Shown in pieces: positions 17,690 through 25,416 of a stretch of DNA of 57,250 nt (position 1 is its first letter; each line of letters begins with the position of its first letter). The stretch is from an uncultured Eubacteriales bacterium. GTDB lineage: Bacteria; Bacillota; Clostridia; Lachnospirales; Lachnospiraceae. A program made the position numbers and the translations under genes. Below the pieces are notes generated by a model. That model searched no databases and was not told the origin of the DNA. It saw only the letters and a program-made list of their open reading frames with translations. The stretch lies in assembly GCA_949292795.1 (NCBI GenBank), contig CASFBR010000009.1, positions 1-57,250 of the forward strand, written 5' to 3'.

Positions 17690-18991
17690 TTAAATCCGCC
17701 TGATCTGAGGAAATGCTTTGGCTCCCGGATAGCAGGCGCTGTCGCCAAGCTCCTCTTCAATGCGCAGGAGCCGGTTATATTTCGCTACACGCTCGCTCCG
17801 GCTCGGCGCGCCGGTCTTGATCTGACAGGTGTTTAAGGCAACCGCCAGATCAGCAATGGTCGTATCCTCGGTTTCGCCGGAGCGGTGGGAGGCGATGGCG
17901 GTATATCCGGCCTGATGCGCCAGCTTGACTGCCTCAAGCGTCTCGGAAACCGAACCGATCTGATTCAGCTTGATCAGAATGGAATTGCCGCAGCCTAAAG
18001 CAATGCCCTTTTCCAGACGCTTTGTATTGGTCACAAACAGATCATCCCCTACAAGCTGCACACGGCCGCCAAGCTCCCGGGTCAGAAGCTGCCAGCCTTC
18101 CCAGTCCTCCTCGTCAAGCCCGTCCTCAATGGAGTAAATAGGATATTTTTCACACAGCTCCTTCCAGTGGCCGACAAGCTCCCCGGATGAAAATCGCTGC
18201 CCGCCCTTTGGCAGGATATATTCCCCTGAAACGCCGCTCTTCCACTCGCTTGCCGCGGCGTCGACCGCCAGGACAATGTCTTTTCCCGGCACATAGCCTG
18301 CGGCAGTGATCGCTTCAAGAATCACATTGATTGCTTCCTCATCACTGCCAAGGTCCGGTGCAAAGCCGCCCTCATCGCCGACGGAGGTTGTCAGCCCGCG
18401 GGCCTTTAGCAGCGCCGCCAGGCAGTGAAACACCTCACAACACCACTGAAGCCCCTGCGAAAATGTCCCGGCTCCCACAGGCATGATCATAAACTCCTGA
18501 ACATCCAGTGTGTTTGCCGCATGGGCGCCGCCGTTTAAAATATTCATCATTGGCACCGGAAGCCGGTTGCCAAAAAGGCCGCCAAGAAAGCGGTACAGCG
18601 GAAGGCCCAGCGCCTTCGATGCGGCTCTTGCGCAGGCAATGGAAACCGCAAGAACCGCATTGGCGCCAAGCCTTGACTTATCCTTTGTTCCGTCAGCTTC
18701 GATCATCGCCCGGTCCAGCGCATAAATATCTCCGGCATCCATTCCTTTTAATACAGAGTCAATAACCGTATTGATATTTTCTACCGCTTTCATGACGCCC
18801 TTTCCTCCGAAGCGGTGCGGGTCTCCGTCCCGAAGCTCCAGCGCCTCAAAAGCGCCGGTCGATGCCCCGCTTGGCGCCGCGCCGCAGGCCGTCACCCCGC
18901 CAAAAAGCCAGACCTGCGCCTCCACCGTAGGATTTCCCCGGGAATCCATAATCTCCCGGCCAATGACCTTTTCCACAAACAAATGCTTCAT
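17690..18991 (-). CDS. eno: Enolase (phosphopyruvate hydratase)
   Basis: A 433-residue enolase, normal length for the family. It interconverts 2-phosphoglycerate and phosphoenolpyruvate in cytosolic glycolysis. Key residues are all present: the mobile loop [19 protein letters not shown], the catalytic Glu in VGDEGGFAP, the magnesium ligands in [24 protein letters not shown] and VGDDLFVTN, the catalytic Lys in [14 protein letters not shown], and the SHRSGETED loop. It is not in a glycolytic operon (no gap, pgk, tpi or gpm nearby). It lies 120 bp downstream of a c-di-GMP-type gene on the same strand. A second enolase copy elsewhere is possible but cannot be judged here. Confidence 0.96.
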   Translation of the reverse strand: MKHLFVEKVIGREIMDSRGNPTVEAQVWLFGGVTACGAAPSGASTGAFEALELRDGDPHRFGGKGVMKAVENINTVIDSVLKGMDAGDIYALDRAMIEADGTKDKSRLGANAVLAVSIACARAASKALGLPLYRFLGGLFGNRLPVPMMNILNGGAHAANTLDVQEFMIMPVGAGTFSQGLQWCCEVFHCLAALLKARGLTTSVGDEGGFAPDLGSDEEAINVILEAITAAGYVPGKDIVLAVDAAASEWKSGVSGEYILPKGGQRFSSGELVGHWKELCEKYPIYSIEDGLDEEDWEGWQLLTRELGGRVQLVGDDLFVTNTKRLEKGIALGCGNSILIKLNQIGSVSETLEAVKLAHQAGYTAIASHRSGETEDTTIADLAVALNTCQIKTGAPSRSERVAKYNRLLRIEEELGDSACYPGAKAFPQIRRI

Positions 18992-19111
18992 TACTTTTCT
19001 CGCCCCTTTCTTTCAGGATCATCTGAGCCGTTCCTGCATACACGGCAGTGCGCAGTATACACGGCAGTGATCTCTTATAGTTTGGCAGAAAAGTCTGAAA
19101 AAAATTCATCA

Positions 19112-21421
19112 TTATATAACCGGCCGTTTTAAATATTTTTCCTCAAATTCCTTTCCGGGAATCGGCCGGCTGTAATAATAGCCCTGTCCGTAATCGGCCC
19201 CGATTCCTGAGATAAAGGCTTCATTTGTCTCATTTTCCACGCCCTCGACAACTGTGGAAATTTTCAGGTCCCGCGCAAGATGGATGATGCTGCGCATCAG
19301 CATCCGCTGCTTCCGGTTCTTTACGCTTAAATCCTTGGCCAGAAAGCCCCGGTCCAGCTTCACCTCGTCGATCTCAAGGTCTGACAAAAGGTTCAGTGAA
19401 GAATATCCGCTGCCAAAATCATCCAGCGACAGCTTAAAGCCCTTTTCGTGGAGCACGGAAATATTTTTATTGATTTCTTCAATGCTCTGCACCGCCAGTC
19501 CCTCAAGAATTTCCAGCATAATATACGATCTTGGAATACGGTAGCGGTCTGTGATCTCACACAGCCGGGACACATAGTCGGACTGGTAAAATAAAAGCTT
19601 GCTCTGATTAATGGACACGGTAATCGGCTCATAGCCTGCATCGATCCACTGACGGAGCTGCCGGCAGACCTGCTCTACCATATACATGTCCAAATGGGCG
19701 CAGAAACCGTTTTTCTCAAAAACAGGTATGAACTGATCCGGATAGATCATCGTCCCGTCCGCCCGAATCCAGCGCACAAGTGCTTCAGCCGAGGTAATAC
19801 GGCCAAGATGCAGATTTTTTTTCGGCTGCATATACAGCTTAAATTCCCCGTCATCCAATGCCCGCTTCATATCGCTCTCGATCTCATTTTGCAGGCGGTC
19901 AGCCTGATGAATGGATTCATCATAAAAGACCGCCATATTTTCCTGCCCCACATGGGCGTGCTTCAGGGCAAATTCCGCCTTGTGCATAAGCTCTTCCCCG
20001 ATGTCCGGCGGTGTATCCGCGGTGCTTCCGGCATTGCCGGTGCTGCTTGTGCCGCTGTCATTGACGGCGATGCCGCTATACAAAATGATCGGATAGCTTT
20101 TATGGATCGCTCCTGCAATATGTCCGGCCTCATCCATGATCTTTAATACCCGTTCCTTTACCTTGGCCTCATCCGTGCTGTGCAGCAAAAGATAAAATTC
20201 ATCGGCCATATACCGGCAGTAACGCTCCTCTTTAGTGAGGCGGCTGCGCAAAATATCGGCAATGCCGCACAGAAGCCGGTCGGCCTGGCTGCGCTCAAAA
20301 ATCTCATTAATGTAACGGAAATGACGGATATTTAACACTGCAATGCTGTATTCCGGATCATTTTTTAAAAGCTCGGCGATCTCCTGACGAAATCTTGGCA
20401 TGTTATAGCAGCCGGTCAGCGGATCGTAGTAGGCCAGATGGATCAGTGTGCGGTTGTTGCGCCGCAGGAAGCGCGAGCCATATAAAATAGAAAAAATGCT
20501 TAAGATCATAATCACAAAAAAAGTAATAATGACAATGACAAACTTAAAATATACCGGGCTTTTGATTGCGCTTGTGCGGTCTGTGCATACAAGATACCAG
20601 CCATTCCTGTCCAGCGGCTGAAAATACAGCGGATAGCTCTGTCCGTCATAGTCAAAGCCGGACATATAAAATTCTCCGGCAGCCATGTGCGCGCGAATCT
20701 GTTCCTGCTCCTGCTTGGAAATATACTCGCTGCTAAATACTGAATCCAGATGAGATTCGATAATACTGTGGTCGGACCATGTGATATACTCCCCGCTCTG
20801 ATTCACCCAGTCCACATCCATATGAATCTGCGACAATGTGGATTTGTTGAGCAGCTCTTCAAAAGTCCCCAGGTCTTTCACGCCGACCAGACAGGCTACG
20901 ACCGCATTGTCATTATAGACCGGCACTGCATAGGCGATCACCCGCTCATTTAAGATCGTATCGGTATACATGTACGATGTCGCATATGCGCCGTCCCAGG
21001 CCGCATAGACAATATCCTGAAGCTGCTGCGGCTGATCGGAAAGCGTTAAGTCCTCGCCCATATTTTTGGACAGGCTGATACGCATGCGGTCACTGCCCTT
21101 CTCGCAATAGACAAACCGAAGAAACAGCGCCTTGCTCCCGGCCCCGTCAATGCCATCCTCCAGATGTTCCATTTCAAGGAGCTGACTGTCGGATATAAAA
21201 GCGGCCAGCGTCTCCAGGGATTCAATATCCGAATCAAACTGGCGCTCAATATTAATTTTATATTCATTAATAAAAGCCTGCATCTGCGCTTCATAGGAGC
21301 TTCGCTCCGCCGTTGTCATGGAATACAGCAGCACAAAAGACCCCGCAAGAAGCATAAGGCTCACCACAATAGTCAATACTGTAATTCTTACGATACGTCT
21401 CTGTATCACTTTCTCATTCAT
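19112..21421 (-). CDS. Membrane sensor with degenerate GGDEF and intact EAL domain (c-di-GMP phosphodiesterase)
   Basis: A 769-residue protein. N-terminal membrane helix (about 11-33), an extracellular Cache-like sensor region (about 40-290), a second helix (about 295-318), then GGDEF-like (about 335-490) and EAL (about 510-765) domains. The GGDEF signature reads RYMADEF, losing both glycines, so cyclase activity is unlikely. The EAL domain keeps SAEALVRW, the Asn in SINQS, the Glu pair in LEILEG, LDDFGSGYSS, the Lys in EVKLDRGF, VEGVEN and the QGYYYSRP end, so it should hydrolyse c-di-GMP. The likely role is lowering c-di-GMP in response to an external ligand, with the GGDEF domain perhaps serving as a nucleotide sensor. 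Confidence 0.88.
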   Translation of the reverse strand: MNEKVIQRRIVRITVLTIVVSLMLLAGSFVLLYSMTTAERSSYEAQMQAFINEYKINIERQFDSDIESLETLAAFISDSQLLEMEHLEDGIDGAGSKALFLRFVYCEKGSDRMRISLSKNMGEDLTLSDQPQQLQDIVYAAWDGAYATSYMYTDTILNERVIAYAVPVYNDNAVVACLVGVKDLGTFEELLNKSTLSQIHMDVDWVNQSGEYITWSDHSIIESHLDSVFSSEYISKQEQEQIRAHMAAGEFYMSGFDYDGQSYPLYFQPLDRNGWYLVCTDRTSAIKSPVYFKFVIVIITFFVIMILSIFSILYGSRFLRRNNRTLIHLAYYDPLTGCYNMPRFRQEIAELLKNDPEYSIAVLNIRHFRYINEIFERSQADRLLCGIADILRSRLTKEERYCRYMADEFYLLLHSTDEAKVKERVLKIMDEAGHIAGAIHKSYPIILYSGIAVNDSGTSSTGNAGSTADTPPDIGEELMHKAEFALKHAHVGQENMAVFYDESIHQADRLQNEIESDMKRALDDGEFKLYMQPKKNLHLGRITSAEALVRWIRADGTMIYPDQFIPVFEKNGFCAHLDMYMVEQVCRQLRQWIDAGYEPITVSINQSKLLFYQSDYVSRLCEITDRYRIPRSYIMLEILEGLAVQSIEEINKNISVLHEKGFKLSLDDFGSGYSSLNLLSDLEIDEVKLDRGFLAKDLSVKNRKQRMLMRSIIHLARDLKISTVVEGVENETNEAFISGIGADYGQGYYYSRPIPGKEFEEKYLKRPVI

Positions 21422-21501
21422 GCTGTCGCTTCACCTCTTTCCGTTACATGCCTTGCCGGGCGGCTGCCCTGTATTTGCCTGCCGCCCCGGCCTGTCCTGC
21501 A

Positions 21502-22137
21502 TCAGACGCCGGCTTTTTTGCAAATATCTTCAAGGCAGCACCGGTCGCAATGAGGCTTTGTACGCGCAGTACACACATCCCGGCCATGATATACAAGACG
21601 GTGGCAAAAATCGCTGCCCTCCTGCGCAGGTACAAGCTTCCAAAGCGCCATTTCCACCTTTTTCGGCTCCTTGATGCCGTCCACAATACCGATGCGGTTC
21701 ACAAGGCGAATACAATGGGTATCGGTAACAATGGCCGGTTTCCCAAACACATCGCCCATGATCAGGTTCGCACTCTTGCGTCCCACGCCGGGAAGCTTAA
21801 GCAGCGCGTCAAAGTCATCCGGCACCTTGCCGCCGTATTCATCCCGTAAAAGCTTCATGCAGGCACTGATGTCCCGGGCCTTGCTGCGCCCGAGGCCGCA
21901 GGGACGGACGATCGCTTCAATCTCCTCCGGCGTTGCCCCGGCCAGCGCCTCCACATCCGGATATTTTGCATACAGGTCCTCAACGACAACATTGACCCGG
22001 GCATCGGTGCACTGTGCCGCCAGACGCACGCTGACGAGCAGTTTCCATGCTTCATTATAATCTAACGTACATCCGGCATCCGGATACGCCTTTTTTAACC
22101 GTTCAATGACCTCTAATGTCAGTTCTTCTTTTGTCAT
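21502..22137 (-). CDS. nth: Endonuclease III (DNA glycosylase/AP lyase)
   Basis: A 211-residue base-excision repair enzyme that removes oxidised pyrimidines and nicks abasic sites. The helix-hairpin-helix is LLKLPGVGRKSANLI with the catalytic Lys, and the catalytic Asp is in IVTDTHCIRLVNRIG. The C terminus has four Cys for a 4Fe-4S cluster, spaced C-x7-C-x2-C-x5-C; the usual first gap is six residues, so there is one extra residue. ATG 22137 is preceded by GAGG. It appears monocistronic. Confidence 0.92.
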   Translation of the reverse strand: MTKEELTLEVIERLKKAYPDAGCTLDYNEAWKLLVSVRLAAQCTDARVNVVVEDLYAKYPDVEALAGATPEEIEAIVRPCGLGRSKARDISACMKLLRDEYGGKVPDDFDALLKLPGVGRKSANLIMGDVFGKPAIVTDTHCIRLVNRIGIVDGIKEPKKVEMALWKLVPAQEGSDFCHRLVYHGRDVCTARTKPHCDRCCLEDICKKAGV

Positions 22138-22184
22138 AAATAATGTTCCTCGCTTTCACAAATCATATCCCAAATTGACAGGGG

Positions 22185-22213
22185 CCTATATACGCTCTCT
22201 TTTGATTTTACAA
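22185..22213 (-). promoter_or_regulatory. Candidate promoter of nth
   Basis: On the minus strand TTGTAA (22208-22213), a 17-bp spacer and TATAGG (22185-22190), 48 bp upstream of the nth start. Moderate match only. The rest of the 313-bp gap between nth and the YczE-like gene holds the promoter below and no recognisable gene. Confidence 0.4.
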
Positions 22214-22367
22214 AATCACAGTCAGGATTGCAATCCTAAGCCCGGCTTTTTCACGAAAAGGGCGGCCGGGCGAGCTGTCCTTTGGCCGATAAGCATGAAA
22301 AAGAAATTGATCGTTTTCGTTGGGAAGCACATTTATGCGTTTGGCACAAAGCAGCCTGAAACCACAC

Positions 22368-22396
22368 TGGAAAAAAAGTGATTTTTATTCTATAAT
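22368..22396 (+). promoter_or_regulatory. Candidate promoter of the YczE-like gene
   Basis: TGGAAA (22368-22373), a 17-bp spacer and a perfect TATAAT (22391-22396), followed by a 54-nt leader. Confidence 0.45.
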
Positions 22397-22450
22397 AAAT
22401 CAGGTGTACAGGAGGCAATACGCCTCATAGAAAGAAAAGAGGTATCATAC

Positions 22451-23125
22451 ATGGAACATTCCATCCACTTCCGGACAAAAACGGCAGCTCCAAAGCGTTT
22501 ATGGGTACTGCGCATCCTTATATATCTGGCCGGGATCATTATCCTTGCCTTTGGGATCACGCTCAACACGAAAACCGGGCTGGGCGTTTCCCCGATCATT
22601 TCCATCCCTTACAGCATTTCACAATTATGTAAACTTAATCTTGGAACAATGACCTTTCTTTTTTACAGCCTGCTCGTTGTCCTTCAGATCGTGCTGCTGC
22701 GCCGGGATTTTAAGCTCTGGCAGCTTCTCCAGGTCATCATGAGCCTGATCACAAGCTTCTTTATCGACCGCTTTGATATACTTTTGCCGATGGCGGAAAC
22801 TGTTTTTCAAAAGGGTGCGGTATTGCTCCTGGCTATTGTATTCACCGGACTGGGGGCTTCACTGACGGTCGGCATGAAGATCGTTCCCAACCCCGCCGAT
22901 GGTTTTGCCAGTGTTCTCGGGCAAAAGCTCAAAAAAGGCTTTGGTTTCGGCAAAAATATATTTGATCTGTCCTGCCTCGCAATCGCGCTGATTCTTGGCA
23001 TCGTATTTGCCGGAAAGCTCTTAGGTATCGGCGCGGGAACCGTCATCGCCATGCTTTTGACCGGGCGCGTTGTCGCCCTCTGCCAGGCAAAGCTTTACCG
23101 GCTATACGAAAAACTGACCGCATAA
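22451..23125 (+). CDS. YczE/YitT-like membrane protein
   Basis: A 224-residue protein with about five membrane segments. The N-terminal block with FGITLNTKTGLGVSPIISIP and the later GMKIVPNPADGFASVLG match the YczE/DUF6198 family of small integral membrane proteins in Firmicutes. YczE of Bacillus subtilis lies next to the surfactin locus, but the molecular role of the family is not established. It is a single gene with its own promoter and a downstream bidirectional terminator. An AAAGAGG-type ribosome site precedes the start. Confidence 0.75.
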   Translation: MEHSIHFRTKTAAPKRLWVLRILIYLAGIIILAFGITLNTKTGLGVSPIISIPYSISQLCKLNLGTMTFLFYSLLVVLQIVLLRRDFKLWQLLQVIMSLITSFFIDRFDILLPMAETVFQKGAVLLLAIVFTGLGASLTVGMKIVPNPADGFASVLGQKLKKGFGFGKNIFDLSCLAIALILGIVFAGKLLGIGAGTVIAMLLTGRVVALCQAKLYRLYEKLTA

Positions 23126-23200
23126 GCTGTCCGAAACCACAATCCAAAGAGAAGCATTAGAAAGCTTATCCAAACGCAGCTTCCTGTAAGCGCATTTTTT

Positions 23201-23232
23201 ATTGCGCAGGAACGCAGCTTCCTACACAATAA
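23201..23232. repeat. Short palindromic repeat, copy 2
   Basis: A 32-bp hairpin with arms ATTGCGCAGGAA and TTCCTACACAAT, related to the elements at 17614 and 43504. The words ACGCAGCTTCCT occur twice in this stretch (near 23174 and 23212), so the surroundings are themselves partly duplicated. Confidence 0.5.
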
Positions 23233-23241
23233 ATATCCGGC

Positions 23242-23296
23242 GCACTAAAATATCCGGCGCAGACAGTCTTAAACCATCTGCGCCGGATATTTTATG
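23242..23296. terminator. Bidirectional terminator
   Basis: AATATCCGGCGCAGA and TCTGCGCCGGATATT form a long perfect stem around an 11-nt loop, with A-rich and T-rich flanks on both sides. It sits between the convergent YczE-like and flavodoxin-like genes and can serve both. Confidence 0.8.
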
Positions 23297-23319
23297 ATCA
23301 GCTTAAATTAAATTACGAA

Positions 23320-24288
23320 TTACTGCTCTTTCCAGCTTGTCGCATAATTCTTATAAGGCTCCAGCAGCTCTGCTTTATTGGGGATGCTTCCCGGAGGTGC
23401 TGCCTGTGTCTTGATCTCTGTGGAGTGTTCCAGCTTACCGGCATAGAACAGTCTTGAACGCTTCTGTTCAGCCTCAGAAAATTCGACCTGAATCTTGCCG
23501 TCCTTCACAGCAAGCTCACCGCGGATACCGCATACCGGACATTCCACACCGGTTCCGTCATGCAGCACTGTCAGCATATCGCAATGGCATACCGGGCATG
23601 TGCCTTCGGCATCGCCGCGCCACTTTGTGCGTTCTTCTTCGCTCTCGGCATTCAGCGCTTCGGCAATATGCTGTCCAACCTTGCGCATACGCTCCATTAC
23701 CGGAGGATTTCCGACCACATGCTCATGAGCCATAGCTCCAAAGTATTCATATGTATCGATTACATCGATACCCATGGACATGGTGATCTCGTACATCGTT
23801 GGAAGCATAAAGCTTAACCAGTTCTTTGTCATAGCGCCGCCAACCGATACAAGGGCGCCGACACGCTTCTTAAAGGAACGCTCGTCCGGGCAGTCCTCCA
23901 GCGGTCTGCCGGCAGCCAGACGTTCTTTTTTAGCTTCCAGTCTGAAGCTAATATCATGGGAAGGCCCCAGTCTGTCACAAACCGTCTTAAACTTACCTGT
24001 GGGAGACATCTCATAAGTCGGGCAGGCAACGATGAGTGCATCACAATCCATGATCGCATCCTCAAGAATCGCCATATCGTCCTTGATCGGGCAGCCGCCC
24101 TTGCCCCGTCCGGAGATCATGCCTACAACACAGGAAATACATCCGGTGCAGTCCTCAATCTTAAGATCATCCGCGCGGATAAAACGGACATCATGGCCCG
24201 CCTTCTCACACTCCATCAGAGCGGTCTTGACCATAACGTCTGTGTTGGCCATTTTACGGCCAAACGCAATTCCTAATACTTTTTTCAT
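23320..24288 (-). CDS. Flavodoxin-fold NAD(P)H-dependent oxidoreductase with C-terminal zinc ribbon
   Basis: A 322-residue protein. Residues 1-190 form a flavodoxin-like FMN-binding domain of the NADPH-dependent FMN reductase group: KVLGIAFGRKMANTDVMVK, CTGCISCVVG, DALIVACPTYEMSPTGKFKTVCDRL and GALVSVGGAMTKNW. The CxxC-rich CTGCISC block is common in the iron-sulfur flavoprotein branch. Residues about 240-270 carry CPVCHCDM and CPVCG, a zinc-ribbon or rubredoxin-like module. It probably shuttles electrons between NAD(P)H and another redox protein. A BaiCD-like flavoenzyme lies 1.1 kb away, and both genes have palindromic elements near their promoters. A strong AAGGAGG precedes the start. Confidence 0.78.
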   Translation of the reverse strand: MKKVLGIAFGRKMANTDVMVKTALMECEKAGHDVRFIRADDLKIEDCTGCISCVVGMISGRGKGGCPIKDDMAILEDAIMDCDALIVACPTYEMSPTGKFKTVCDRLGPSHDISFRLEAKKERLAAGRPLEDCPDERSFKKRVGALVSVGGAMTKNWLSFMLPTMYEITMSMGIDVIDTYEYFGAMAHEHVVGNPPVMERMRKVGQHIAEALNAESEEERTKWRGDAEGTCPVCHCDMLTVLHDGTGVECPVCGIRGELAVKDGKIQVEFSEAEQKRSRLFYAGKLEHSTEIKTQAAPPGSIPNKAELLEPYKNYATSWKEQ

Positions 24289-24325
24289 TTGGAATAGCCT
24301 CCTTCTTCATTTTTCCACTTTTTTT

Positions 24326-24381
24326 ATCATAACGTATTTTACATTTTCGTGCAATAAAATAAAAATTTCTATTATAGAAAC
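24326..24381 (-). promoter_or_regulatory. Promoter and palindromic operator of the flavodoxin-like gene
   Basis: On the minus strand TTGCAC (24349-24354), a 17-bp spacer and TATGAT (24326-24331). About 12 bp upstream lies the palindrome TTTCTAT-t-ATAGAAA (24366-24380), a likely repressor or activator site. Confidence 0.65.
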
Positions 24382-24469
24382 TTTATCTATGAAACTTTAT
24401 ATCTATCTTTATATATTGATAAATAAAGGCTCGGAGGGCCCTGATGTACTATTCTGCTGCCGCCAAAAA

Positions 24470-24514
24470 GAAAAGAGCCCCACGAACTTACCCGTAAGAC
24501 TCTTTAAAATAATA
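24470..24514 (-). terminator. Possible terminator after the Uma2 gene
   Basis: On the minus strand a GAGtC...GGGCTC stem, enclosing CTTACGGGTAAG, is followed by TTTTCTTTTT just after the Uma2 stop. The stem is imperfect. Confidence 0.45.
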
Positions 24515-24520
24515 GTTTTC

Positions 24521-25063
24521 TTATTCTGTTTTTATTCTGATTGTCAGATCACCGTCATAGATTCCAACCGGGATTTCATCAGTAAATGCATATTGGATTG
24601 AGTATTCTTCGGTATTAAACCTATATACAGTAACTAATTTTCTCATAGAATCTACAATCCAGTATTCCCTTACTCCAGCGGCCTGATATTTGACCAGTTT
24701 CTTTAAATAATCCATAGACCGGCTGCTTGGCGAGACAATCTCGATCACCCAGTCCGGAGCGCCATGACAGCCCTTTTCATCCAGCTTGGACGTATCGCAG
24801 ATAACAGAAATATCCGGCTCGACATAAATTTTATCATCGTTGTTAAGAAAAACGGCAAATGGTGCGGGAAACACTTCACAGTCTCCGTTCTTATTACTGA
24901 CATATTGATAAATCTTCGATGATAAAAACATTGAAATTTGCTGATGTGTTCTTCCCGGCGGCGCCATCATATACATTTCCCCGTCAATAAGTTCCGCCCT
25001 TACTCCATCTGGCAATGCGTAAATATCATCTATCGTATATTGCTTTTTCTGTGCGAATGCCAT
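24521..25063 (-). CDS. Uma2 family (DUF820) putative restriction endonuclease-fold protein
   Basis: A 180-residue PD-(D/E)xK-fold protein. Landmarks are YTIDDIYALPDGVRAELIDGE, MAPPGRTHQQIS, the VEPDISVICD strand with the metal-binding Asp, and GAPDWVIEIVSPSSRSMDYLKKL with Glu and the following Lys. DUF820/Uma2 proteins are frequent in cyanobacteria and some Firmicutes, and their biological role is not known. ATG 25063 is placed by AAGGAG 10 nt upstream. No partner nuclease or toxin-antitoxin gene is adjacent. Confidence 0.82.
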   Translation of the reverse strand: MAFAQKKQYTIDDIYALPDGVRAELIDGEMYMMAPPGRTHQQISMFLSSKIYQYVSNKNGDCEVFPAPFAVFLNNDDKIYVEPDISVICDTSKLDEKGCHGAPDWVIEIVSPSSRSMDYLKKLVKYQAAGVREYWIVDSMRKLVTVYRFNTEEYSIQYAFTDEIPVGIYDGDLTIRIKTE

Positions 25064-25416
25064 AAATATCACACTCCTTTTCTCAATTTTATCATATCTG
25101 CTTGAAACTCTCAATCTTATATTCCGGACGCCTCAAAAGAGTACGAAGCGTTGGTTCAGCCCGAACAGCCAATGCCGTTCACAAAATGGCCATGATTTAA
25201 AGCTCAGGATAAAAACGCAATAAAAAAGATATATGCCAAAGTATAAATTGCCGCCATAAAAAACACCGTCTTTCAGACATATGTCTAAATCTGTTTTTTC
25301 ATGTATCATTTAAATTTACTTCTTTCGATTTACCTGTTATACTGAAATTAAACGGGCATTTCAGGTGCCTCAAAATTTTCACTGACTGTGGAGCATAATG
25401 GATTGGAGGAAAAATT
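25064..25416. promoter_or_regulatory. Intergenic control region before the enoate-reductase-like gene
   Basis: This 353-bp gap contains no recognisable gene. It holds a perfect 12-bp palindrome AGACATATGTCT (25275-25286) and, 28 bp further, a promoter TTTACT (25315-25320), 17 bp, TATACT (25338-25343) reading toward the flavoenzyme. The palindrome is a candidate operator. Confidence 0.6.
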
